64,000 nt of DNA, from assembly GCA_020310875.1 (NCBI GenBank), contig CM035438.1, positions 97,568,432-97,632,431 of the forward strand. The letters run 5' to 3'. The notes beneath the pieces were generated by a model that saw only the letters and a list, made by a program, of their open reading frames with translations, was not told the DNA's origin and ran no database searches. Numbering within the stretch: the first letter of the stretch is position 1; each line of letters opens with the position of its first letter. This stretch comes from Ceratopteris richardii. Taxonomy: Eukaryota; Streptophyta; Polypodiopsida; Polypodiales; Pteridaceae. Position numbers and translations under genes: made by a program. Below are positions 46,264 to 55,844 of this stretch, one piece after another.

Positions 46264-48903
46264 TTAAATATGTACATCATGCGTGGGCTGACTTTCGTGC
46301 TCAGTTTCAGCCATATTTGGACGCAAATGTTCAGCCATATGTGGCTGAAAATTTCCAACAGTTTTGGCAATTTTTGGCTGAATTTTTTCAGCCATGTTTG
46401 GCTGGAAATTCTCTGCATTTTCAGCCATACTTGGCTGGAATTTTTCAGCCCTTTGAATCTCAGCTGGCTGGTCTACATGGCCATAGTCAAGCGCACCATT
46501 TTGGAACAAAGGCATGAGTGTATCGAACACATCTTGTGAGCTAACTGTTGGCAGTTTTTTGCATTCAAGTAGAGGGAAAACTGAATTTTCAGCAAATACC
46601 ACATCTCGACTCACAATAATTGTGTTCGTCAATGGATGGTACAACCGATATCCCTTACTTTCAACACTATAACCAACAAATATACATCTCTTTGCCTTGT
46701 CATCAAGTTTGTGATGTTGTTGTGATGGCACAAGAGCATATGCCAAACAACCAAACACACGCATATGACTAACCATAGGCTTATGACCATTCCAAGCCTC
46801 ATAAGGAGTGATGAATCTCAATGCTTTTGTAGGGCAGCGATTCAACACATAATTTGCACACATGACCGCTTCCATCCAAAACTTATGAGGAAGATGCTTT
46901 CCTTTAACCATACATCGTGCCATTTCAAGTAGAGTTCTATTTTTACGCTCGGCAACACCATTTTGTTGAGGTGTATATGGCACCGTACATTGGTGTGAAA
47001 TACCTCTTTCACGAAGAAAAGCATTAATCTCATGTGACATGTATTCACCACCACAATCCGTGCGTAGAGTCAAAAGCTTTTGTGAAGAAAAATTTTCAGC
47101 CATAGCTAAAAATGCTTTGAAGCAAGAAAATACCTCATTCTTTGCTTTCATAGGATACACCCATGTATGGCAAGTAGCATCATCAATGAAGGTAACAAAA
47201 TATACATGCTTCCCAAAAGATGGAGTCTTGACCGGACCACATACATCACTATGAACAAGTTGCAATTTTCTTGTAGTGTGTGTATGACTATCTTTTGGAA
47301 AAGAAGCACGATGCATTTTTCCAAGAATGCAACCTTCACATGCATGCTTTTCAATGGACTCAAGTGTAGGTAAGCCAACAACCATATCCTTCTTTTGCAA
47401 ATAGAGCAAACTATTGAAGTTCAAGTGACCAAAACGAGCATGCCAAAGCTCCATTTCAGCCATGGAAGAAGTATGAGGAACTAAGGCATTCGAGGCAGCC
47501 CTCTTGTATGTATCCATGCGATACAAACCATTACATAATGTACCGGACATCACAATAACATCGCCATTGCTGAAATCATGAACCATACACTGATCATCAA
47601 CAAAGTGTACATGAAGTCCAGCTTTGGCAATCAATAGAACTGAAATTAAGTTCTTCTTGATACCGGGCACATACAATGCATTTTTCAAGAGAATCACACC
47701 TCCATTTGCAGCCGTAAGCTCAATTTCTCCTACTCCAATGATAGGATAAGAGGCATTGTTTGCACACACCACATGTCCTCCTTTAGGTGCATCTTTCAAA
47801 GAGGCAAAAAATCTTTTGCATGATGTTATGTGCTTTGAAGCACCACTATCAAAGAACCAATCCGAATCAGCCTCACTCACAACCATACATTTAGAATGTA
47901 AAGAAGCATCATAATGACATGTAACAACACATGCCCAAAAATCTTGAGCCATGTTAGCTTCATCATTCTTTGCATTTGCTAAATTTTCAGCAATAGACAT
48001 GCACGATTCCTTCTTCTTTTCATTGCATTTAGCAAGCTTTCTAAACTCATCAATAGTATGACCAGCCTTCCGGCAATATTTGCATCTCTTCTTCTTTTGC
48101 AAATCACCATCATTAGAGGAATGAGTGGAAGAGGAAGCTTGAGGCTTTGGTTTTGATGAACCAAAAGCTGAACCATACTTGCTTTTCCCCTTTTGTGAGA
48201 TAGCAAGTGCTTGCGTTCCTTCAATCAAACCACTCCTATTCACTCTAGATTGCTCTTCTTGCAAAAGAAGAGACACAACCTCATCAAATGCATACATATT
48301 AGGATTTCCTTTTGCAACCAAACGAAGTGTAGTAGCAAAGCTTTGAAAAGATTCCGGTAATCCTTTCAACAATGTAGAAATGAGTGATGCATCCGGAATG
48401 ATCTCATCTATGTTTGCCAATTGCTCTTTCAAGTCCTTGATGTGTGTCACATACACATCCACTGACTCATTTTCAGCCATACATACATCCTCAAGTTGCT
48501 TCCTCAAGTATGCAACACGTGCTTCATTACGCACGACATACAAAGAAGCAAGAGTGTCCCATGCATGTCTCGATGTAGAACATGACCGAATGTGTGGAAC
48601 TATATGACGCTTCACTGAAAGCGCAATCAAAGCATGAGCTTGAGCATCTTTTCCATCCCATCTAAGCTGCTCCTGTGTAGGTGGAGAAGGAGAAACCACT
48701 GTACTCGAAGAAGAAGCTCCATCTGTGACAGTAGACTGTGAAGTAGAAGCACCTGCCGGTCTTCGATCTACATCTGCCACTATGTTCCAAAGTTGTTTTG
48801 CAACAAGAACATGTTTCATCATGTAAGACCACATCGGATAGTTGGTCCCATCAAGCTTATCTTCAGCTTGAAGCATGCCAAACAAGTCATTGCTGCCCGC
48901 CAT
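46264..48903 (-). CDS. Copia-2 gag, protease and integrase ORF
   Basis: An intact frame from ATG 48903 (MAGSNDLFGML) encodes about 879 residues. Parts: gag (EDKLDGTNYPMWSYMMKH, VKRHIVPHIRSCSTSRHAWD), a zinc knuckle whose last Cys is Phe (CKYCRKAGHTIDEF), protease (WFFDSGASKHIT), GAG-pre-integrase (LWHARFGHLNF, CEGCILGKMHRASF), integrase DDE (HSDVCGPV, TDCGGEYMSHEI, PYTPQQNGVAERKNRTLLE), its C-terminal region (FGCLAYALVPS, RCIFVGYS, GYRLYHP), and a tail of FQPxMAE repeats. It is followed by the linker and RT in other frames. The primer site lies about 265 bp upstream of the ATG. Confidence 0.93.
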   Translation of the reverse strand: MAGSNDLFGMLQAEDKLDGTNYPMWSYMMKHVLVAKQLWNIVADVDRRPAGASTSQSTVTDGASSSSTVVSPSPPTQEQLRWDGKDAQAHALIALSVKRHIVPHIRSCSTSRHAWDTLASLYVVRNEARVAYLRKQLEDVCMAENESVDVYVTHIKDLKEQLANIDEIIPDASLISTLLKGLPESFQSFATTLRLVAKGNPNMYAFDEVVSLLLQEEQSRVNRSGLIEGTQALAISQKGKSKYGSAFGSSKPKPQASSSTHSSNDGDLQKKKRCKYCRKAGHTIDEFRKLAKCNEKKKESCMSIAENLANAKNDEANMAQDFWACVVTCHYDASLHSKCMVVSEADSDWFFDSGASKHITSCKRFFASLKDAPKGGHVVCANNASYPIIGVGEIELTAANGGVILLKNALYVPGIKKNLISVLLIAKAGLHVHFVDDQCMVHDFSNGDVIVMSGTLCNGLYRMDTYKRAASNALVPHTSSMAEMELWHARFGHLNFNSLLYLQKKDMVVGLPTLESIEKHACEGCILGKMHRASFPKDSHTHTTRKLQLVHSDVCGPVKTPSFGKHVYFVTFIDDATCHTWVYPMKAKNEVFSCFKAFLAMAENFSSQKLLTLRTDCGGEYMSHEINAFLRERGISHQCTVPYTPQQNGVAERKNRTLLEMARCMVKGKHLPHKFWMEAVMCANYVLNRCPTKALRFITPYEAWNGHKPMVSHMRVFGCLAYALVPSQQHHKLDDKAKRCIFVGYSVESKGYRLYHPLTNTIIVSRDVVFAENSVFPLLECKKLPTVSSQDVFDTLMPLFQNGALDYGHVDQPAEIQRAEKFQPSMAENAENFQPNMAEKIQPKIAKTVGNFQPHMAEHLRPNMAETEHESQPTHDVHI
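46300..46460 (-). repeat. Translated palindromic repeats (FQPxMAE) at the end of the Copia-2 integrase ORF
   Basis: Five to six units of about 24-36 bp each contain TTTCAGCCA and TGGCTG(A/G)AA around a 4-nt centre on the plus strand, so each is an imperfect palindrome. On the coding strand they give FQP-x-MAE peptide repeats. Single TTTCAGCCA words recur elsewhere in the element (about 46204, 47094, 47455, 48471). Confidence 0.8.
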
Positions 48904-49168
48904 TTCACTAAGGAACAAGAATGTGACAAAATCTTCACTTCGACGAAAACTGAAATGAGTGCTGAAATTTTAGCTCACAAACCGTCACTCTGATGGCGAT
49001 TCTGACTGCACGAATGGCTTCGAAATGGGGGTAAAACCTCAGCGCACCTGGTGGAAATATTTTCGGGCTGCTGAAATTCACACTTCTATGCTCCAAAGTC
49101 GATTTGCACTGTTAAAGTGCGCGCGCGCCGCGACGCGAAAAACCGTAACTTGAGAAGAAGTTGAACCT

Positions 49169-49180
49169 GCTCTGATACCA
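49169..49180 (-). other. Primer-binding site of Copia-2
   Basis: On the minus strand TGGTATCAGAGC, complementary to initiator tRNA-Met, lies next to the 5' LTR. Confidence 0.93.
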
Positions 49181-49181
49181 C

Positions 49182-49475
49182 TGTTGGGTGTGTGTAGAAG
49201 TGCGAGAGACACACAAGAAGCACACACAAGGAGCACAAACGCAACAAGACACACGGAGAAGACGATGGCTGGAATAGCTCTCTCTATTGATCGATGAACT
49301 AAACTGAAGTAAGAGCTGAAATAATATCCCTAAGTACAAAGTACCACCACATATGAGAGTATCAAGTATGTGGTAACATGGGGAAAAAACCTATAGCTAT
49401 CACTAGAGTAAAAAGTACCCATGTATAGGGAAAAGGTTCACATCAAAGCTACTCGAGGAACACATAAGTGTAACA
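49182..49475 (-). repeat. Copia-2 5' LTR
   Basis: 294 bp, partner of 44311-44604, followed by the ACACA duplication. Confidence 0.96.
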
Positions 49476-49870
49476 ACACACATACGAATACACACATGCA
49501 CATAAACATACACATACACATGCACACATGCACATATGCACATGCTAAGCACAAACATATCTACATGTTATTGCATGCATACACATACACATCCACATAT
49601 ACACACACATAGTTATGTAGATACACATACACATACACATACACATGCACATACACATGCATACACATATAGATACACATGCACATGCATGCACATACAT
49701 ATGTAAATATACACAAATATAAATACAGACATACATGCATACACACATACACATACACACACAATACAGACATACACATACACACATATAATATACATGC
49801 AGATACACACACACATAGACACAAACATACACACAAACATACACATACATATACACACACATGCACGCTG
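49476..49870 (+). repeat. CA-rich tract, right part
   Basis: Continuation of the 43880-44310 microsatellite on the other side of Copia-2. Confidence 0.95.
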
Positions 49871-50884
49871 TCGTGGGTTTTCGTAATAAGGAGAGTGAAA
49901 GAACATGCACTCTAGCTTCTGAGATTTCGTCTTTGGGTATACTGTAAGAAAGGTCTTATGGGGTGTTGCTCTTGAGCATTGATTTAACGTCGAATTGAAC
50001 CTTCAGTTCACTTTTCAGATTTCTATTTAGGAAGACCTCCTTGATGTCATTTATCTCACTCGCTAAGGGTAGATTCAAGCACTTCTTTCGATAATCATTA
50101 TTTTCAACAACATTTCAGCTAGACTCGCTTAAACTCAAGTGCAACACTCCTTCTTTCCACATCAATGGTGTGGTTCAAGCTATTTTTGGCGGTATAGAGA
50201 AAATACTTAGAGGCCATGTGATTGGATTTTACTCAATTGAAGAACAGACAGTTGTGCTTTGCACTTTGTATGCAAATGAAGCTCTCTAACAGTGGATACT
50301 GTATGAGTGATAGTCATTTACTTCATAGAGAATTTAACAACCAATCCATTAGTCGAAGGAGCAATGCAAAGCATTCATTAATTTTATATCGCACAACAAA
50401 TTGATTAGAGTAAAAGAGATCCTCGCAGGAAGAAAGCATGTGGTATTATTTATGCTTCAGTGAACTTGTTATGCCGTACTACCTTATTAGAATTGAGAGT
50501 AAGGACTGACAGTAGCACGTTATGGATCAGTTGATAAAATGCCTAAGACATGTCATACTAAAATGTAATATCCATGCTGCTATCTTTGACAAGGCATGTT
50601 GCTATTCTTGATTCTAATGCAGAGTATGGATCATTGGGTTTATAATCAGTGACCCGTCCTTGACAAGGGGAACACAGATGCAAGCTTAGGAGCTATATCA
50701 ATTCCCAAAGAAAAAGGAGATCATCGAGGCTCAACTGTAAAGAAGGGCTCTTTTTTCAATGTGTTTCTTGCAGCACAAAAGTCTGAAGTGGAGTATGAAA
50801 ACTCCTTTGTTGTCACATGTCTCATGGCTTTCGAGACAGTGCTCCTTTAGAATTTAGCTCTGCTAACCCATGGACTCTCACATT
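49871..50884. other. Unassigned sequence
   Basis: No gene, RNA or terminal repeat recognised. One 60-codon ORF without motif. Confidence 0.3.
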
Positions 50885-51004
50885 CATTTTTCATTGAGAT
50901 CATGGCCATAATTTTTACATGAAATAACTCCCTACAGCATCCCTGGCTCGAAACAATAAGTTCTACACGTATAAGTTCAGTAATGTGTTGCGCACAACAA
51001 CATA
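50885..51004 (+). repeat. 120-bp block duplicated at 52640-52761
   Basis: From CATTGAGAT to CAACAACATAG the two copies match except for scattered substitutions. The copies diverge right after CAACAACATAG, here because a LINE poly(T) begins. Confidence 0.88.
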
Positions 51005-51451
51005 GTTTTTTTTTTTATATAAAGGAAGTTCGGCAATAGCCTACTCTCCCGGACTTGAATTAAATTAAGAAACAAAGGTACAATAGAAGGGGACTAGTGC
51101 CCACGGGACCCCCCAAATCCCACAAAGCAGGGGAAGCTTGGTTGATACCTAGGTTGCATTACAAAGAAGGTTGATCACTCTCTCGTCGCCCTCATGCGGG
51201 ACCCACTTGGGTTTGAGCTTGTTGTTGATCAGAAGGAGGACTTGGTGGTGCCTGAAGGGGGGGGACTTCTTACTGTTGACAATCCTTTTGCCAAGGAGGA
51301 ATAGAGATTTTTCAATCGACCACTCCCTGGGGGGGTCGCCGAAGTTGAGAGCACACCGCTCCCGCCAAATTTTCCACAGGACTTCCCCTCTGATTGCGTT
51401 CCAGAGAGCCGCAGAGCATCCAATCGCTTCTCCCAAAAGGACATATCTTCC

Positions 51452-51505
<54 letters not shown>

Positions 51506-51540
51506 TATAATATTCGTACTAAAAAAACAAAGTCACATAA
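51005..51540 (-). mobile_element. 5'-truncated LINE (non-LTR retrotransposon) 3' end
   Basis: On the minus strand an ORF (51436-51149) carries the zinc-binding-like C-terminal region typical of plant LINE ORF2: ALWNAIRGEVLWKIWRERCALNFG. It is followed by a 3' UTR and a poly(A) run (plus-strand T tract 51006-51016). AACAACATA at 50996-51004 and 51541-51549 is a plausible target duplication. The 5' side ends in a (TA)n run. The insert is about 535 bp. Confidence 0.75.
51456..51503. repeat. (TA)n microsatellite
   Basis: About 24 TA units at the 5' side of the LINE fragment. Confidence 0.95.
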
Positions 51541-51549
51541 AACAACATA

Positions 51550-52175
51550 TACACATGCATTCGGATATATACAAATGCTCTTTGATGCATATGTACACAA
51601 CTGTACACACATACAAGCATATGAGACGTATACAAATCAATAGAAATGCATACACATTCAAATTTATAAATTTTGCCGTATACATATTTGAATATAAATG
51701 CACAAACGTACACATTCCATGGACTCAACCATATTGCAACTCCTTAATGCACGCATTCGACATCATAAACATAGATCTCATAAATTGAACATGTGCTTTA
51801 CTTAAAAAAAGAAACATTCATGTCTATGCATCTCTTCACTCTCATAAGTGCATCCGTTTGTATATGGATAAATATGTATACATTTTGTCTATAAATATTA
51901 TGCAACTATATGAAAGAAACTAACAATTACGACCACCACGTGCTAGAGAGATGACTCTCCTTCCAACCTTATGGCTGAATATATAGCTCCTCGAATCAAC
52001 GAGGACCACAAATGTAACTAGAGTCCATAAGTGCATGTGCAATCTCCTCCACTCCTTTCATATCTTCTGCTAGAGTTTACTAGTGGCTAGAGTGATCTCG
52101 ACCACTCCTTTAGTACCTTCCACTAGAGTCCACTAGTGGTTGGTGTACTCACCACTCGAGTTAAAGTCCATTGGT
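51550..52175. other. Unassigned AT-rich sequence
   Basis: Loose ACATAC-type words up to about 51720, then non-coding sequence with CCACTAG(A/T)GTCCACTAGTGG-like imperfect inverted words near 52080-52140. Confidence 0.35.
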
Positions 52176-52201
52176 CTCAAGTTAACTCACGTTAACTTGA
52201 G
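52176..52201. repeat. Perfect inverted repeat, 11-bp arms
   Basis: CTCAAGTTAAC is followed by a TCAC loop and GTTAACTTGAG. It lies at the left edge of the 430-bp direct repeat. Confidence 0.9.
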
Positions 52202-52630
52202 TTAGAAGGCTGTAGAGCATCTTGAGCAAAACACTCTCCGTATGCTTCCCATGGGGGTTGTAGCCAAGACCTCCTCCTTCACAACCTTGAGACTTAACCA
52301 CTAGGCTAAGTGGATCACTTGTTTTAGAGAGCACATGGACTTATCCTTAAGTATAGTCTCGAGATCTTTCACCATATACATGAGTGACCAAACGGTGTCC
52401 GATTTTAGATCTGTCTAGATCGGTCGGACCCTTAGATCATACACTTACTTTATTAAATTCTTCCCCCCTTGGGAAAGATTTTTGTCCTAAAAAATAAAGC
52501 TATATATAATAACTGTAGGCAACCCCCGAGCCTCATATTCTCTAACCAGAAGAACATGTTCATGTTCTAAAACTAGAAGAACATGTCTCATCTCTGTGGT
52601 GGGATCCTTGCCAAAATGATTCAAAACACG
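52199..52630 (-). repeat. About 430-bp direct repeat, copy 1, with a tRNA-like head
   Basis: Closely matches 53511-53943. On the minus strand it contains TTAGCCTAGTGGTTAAG, which fits an RNA polymerase III A box, and downstream GGTCTTGGCTACAACC, a degenerate B-box-like word. This suggests a tRNA-derived SINE. The paired arrangement about 1.3 kb apart would also fit the terminal repeats of a small non-coding retroelement. Confidence 0.6.
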
Positions 52631-52639
52631 CTACAACAT

Positions 52640-52761
52640 TTTCCATTGAGATAATAGCCATAATTTTTACATGAAATAACTCCCTACAACATCCCTGGCT
52701 CGAAACAATAAATTCTACACGTATAAGTTCAGTAATGTGTTGCACACAACAACATAGTTTA
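52640..52761 (+). repeat. Second copy of the 50885 block, without LINE
   Basis: Matches 50885-51005 and then continues into GTTTATGTGTC instead of poly(T). Confidence 0.88.
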
Positions 52762-53510
52762 TGTGTCAATACGTGACATAATTCTGCAAACATATCTCTC
52801 CATACACATGCCTTCGTCCACTAACACATATTAAAGAAAATCGATTAAAAAATTTCACATAGGATTTGAACCAAAGTGTATAAAGCCAATTTCAAGTTCT
52901 TGGAATGTAGGGAAGCTAAGCAAAACCTTCATAGACATCCATTTTCTCTTTCCAAGGAACTTGACCACCAGCCCAATCTCATTGCAAATACATGAAAATA
53001 AATAATCTCAAAGAAGAAACTTATCAAGGAAGAACCTATTACAGATTGAGTAGCTTTGCTCGAATCATCTAGAAGAATATTTCCCTAGGTAATCTTGTTC
53101 CGAATTAAAGATTTCTTTTCTCTGTTCGAAGTACACTTCAAGCATCAAAAAAACTATTGCAAACGATTCTCTTTTTAAGGTTTTCTCTTATTCCAGCCAC
53201 CCTGAATGTAGCTTCCAAATTTCTTCTTCTTTGCTGGCGTTATTCTTCTCCCCATACACGATGGTTTCGCTTGAGGCTTTTTTTTTCCTCTCTGGACTCT
53301 GTTTTCCCTTACGATCATCTCTCCTTTTTCTCCCCTTTGTCTACAGCACACTCTCCATGGTTCTCTGCTAAGCCCCATGCAAAAGCCTCCATGCCACAGC
53401 CCACGTATGCTCCTCTTCTTCTTGATCTGATCTTGCCAAAAATTAACCTCCTCTTGTCCTCAAAGTGCCCCCTTTTGTCTCCTTCGCACGAATTCCCCTT
53501 CTCCCTCTTG
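52762..53510. other. Spacer between the two 430-bp repeats
   Basis: CT-rich in its second half. The plus-strand ORF 53157-53516 is Ser/Leu/Pro-rich, without motif, and probably chance. Confidence 0.35.
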
Positions 53511-53943
53511 AGTTAGAAGGCTCTAGAGCATCTTGAGCAAAACACTCTCCCTATGCTCCCCATGGGGGTTGTACCCAAGACCTCCTCCTTCACAACCTTG
53601 AGACTTAACCACTAGGCTAAGTGGATCAGTTGTTTTATAGAGAACATGGACTTATCCTTAAGTCTAGACTCGAGATCTTTGGCCATATACATGAGTGACC
53701 AAACGGTGTCCGATTTCAGATATGTCTGAACCGGTCAGACCCTGAGATCATAGACTTACTTTATTACATTCTTCCCCCCTTGGCAAAGATTTTCGTCCTC
53801 AAAAATAAGGCTATATATAATAACTGTAGGCAGCCCCCGAGCCTCATGTTCTTAAATCGAAAGAACATGGTCATGTTCTAAAACTAGAAGAACATGTCTC
53901 ATCTATGTGGTGGGATCCCTACCCAAATGATTGAAAACACCAT
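53511..53943 (-). repeat. About 430-bp direct repeat, copy 2
   Basis: Same tRNA-like head on the minus strand. Here the B-like word reads GGTCTTGGGTACAACC, closer to the consensus. Homology runs from CTTGAGTTAGAAGGCT to AAAACAC. Confidence 0.6.
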
Positions 53944-55844
53944 CCGGCTTTGCAGTTTGATAAATTGGTCAAAGTACAAAGTAGTGAATGAATAATAAGG
54001 GTGGATCTAAAAGCATCCCTAGCCACTTCATTGTGTCTCGATGTGCGATCTCGGCATAAACATATGAAATGGATGGGTTCTAATTACTAGTCCATTTCTG
54101 AGCATGACTGGTGCATGGACTTTAGTAACTATGGTGGGATTTGTATCCCAATCAAGACTTTGAGAACTCTTGATTTACTTGAATTTGATTTAGAAAACTT
54201 GAATTCTGGTTGATCCAAACATCAAACTTGGACGTTTGTACAATGGTTAACTCCCAACCAACAGTTACTTGATTTCTTCACCCAACTTGAGGACTACTCA
54301 ATCCTAATAGGCTTGAAAATCCTATGTAAATTGTAGGAGAAAGTTTTCCATTTACTTTGGATCAACCTTACTATATCTTGACCAAGTCAAATTCAAAATG
54401 AAAATCATCCAACTTTTCTCAAAGACTTTATCTGAAAGTTCTTGGGAATAGTCAATCCGGTGAGCAATTCCTAACTTCTTTGTTCTAGAGTTTTACCCAA
54501 CTCTTAGAAAGTCATTGGAGTTATGCTAGAGAAGTGGAAGCAAAATCAAATGAATAATTCAAACTTGGACTTATCATCTTTTGAACATTGAATCAATACT
54601 TATACAGAACATCTATAAAGGATGTTTAATTTAGTTATCTAGTTCCAATCAACTAACCCTAGACTTTTGCAAAAGGAATCAGATGCCATATCTAAGTCAT
54701 TTCCAAAAGATTTGGAAATCCAAAGGAAATAACTAAAAATATGTATAACTAGTTCAAACTTCTCATATTAAACTTACAATGAGTCAAGTACTTGATGACG
54801 CAAGACTTTAACTTAAGACTTTAACTTCTTAGCAATCTCTTTCAATAAGGTATTGATGCATTTTTCTCTTCTATCTCTAAGAGAAAGGAACTCGATTCTC
54901 AAAAAGATTGATAGAGTAAATCTAAAACATCATTCAATCGCAAGATACTAGTGTGGTATCTAACATCAGTGTATCGATCCAGTGAAGTTCTATATATGAG
55001 TTTTTACGCAAACAATGCTTCACTTGATACTAAGTTCATGATTATATTAAATCTTTATGACTCCTTACTAGGAATGCAATTCTTGTGCATTGCTTTGAGT
55101 CAAAGGATTGAATTTACCAAGTTACACTTGTAGCTTGACTTAGACAGTCTATTCCTTAGTTGAAAGGTTCAGTTCAAAGTCAAAGTCTTAAACATTGAGT
55201 CACAACAAAGGAGAACAAAGACATATCCTCTATTCCTTTTTACCTAAAGACCATGATATCAAGCAATAAAGTGGGCATTTTACAATATCTAGAAAGCATC
55301 ACTTGTTCTTGCTTGTAAATATTGTCACTAGAAGCTTGATCTTATATCCCAAGTAGTCAAGATAGATATAATAAAATATTTGTTGCCATGAAAACTAGTT
55401 TTTCAGCATGATCAAGAATCCCACATCATGATCTTTGACAAGAGATTAGAGTTGAAGGTACAAGTAAGAGTTTGGGAAGCTCCTTCATTACATCTATAAC
55501 CTCAACAAGCACAGATTATAGCTTATTAAAAGCTACTCGAAAATCAGAGTACATGTGTTGCAAAAATCGGAACATTTTAACAAGGCAATTAAGATCATCC
55601 CCTTTGTATAGTTAAGATCGTCATTGAATGCTGGGCCATATTCACAGAATATGAAATACATTTCACAAAAGCATTCCCAAGAGAAGATTATAATCAACAA
55701 AAATATACTAAGAAACATTCACACATGATCAGAGAAATGCTCAAGATAAATCAAGTTGAACACAAAGTGGAAGCAGAACTCGACATTATATTTATATTAA
55801 AATGATGTTTTACATTTCATGTGTTTTACAAGAGTAATATGAAT
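53944..55844. other. Gene-free AT-rich stretch
   Basis: No coding signal, terminal repeat or RNA gene seen over 1.9 kb. It forms the 3' flank of the ParB-methyltransferase gene. Confidence 0.4.

Larger units (their letters stand above)
44311..49475 (-). mobile_element. Copia-2: structurally complete Ty1/copia element, minus strand
   Basis: A 5,165-bp element has two 294-bp LTRs (TGTTGGG...TAACA on the plus strand), an ACACA target duplication (44306-44310 and 49476-49480), a Met-tRNA primer site (49169-49180, minus), a polypurine tract (44605-44615) and gag-pol on the minus strand. By eye I count 11 LTR mismatches (about 3.7%). It sits inside a CA-rich microsatellite. Confidence 0.96.

Noticed and set aside
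52235-52320. Functional tRNA gene
   Set aside because: A-box and B-box-like words exist, but I cannot fold a complete cloverleaf, and the segment is part of a 430-bp duplicated repeat.
53157-53516. Plus-strand 119-codon ORF as a gene
   Set aside because: Ser/Leu/Pro-rich composition in a CT-rich stretch with no motif and no neighbours.
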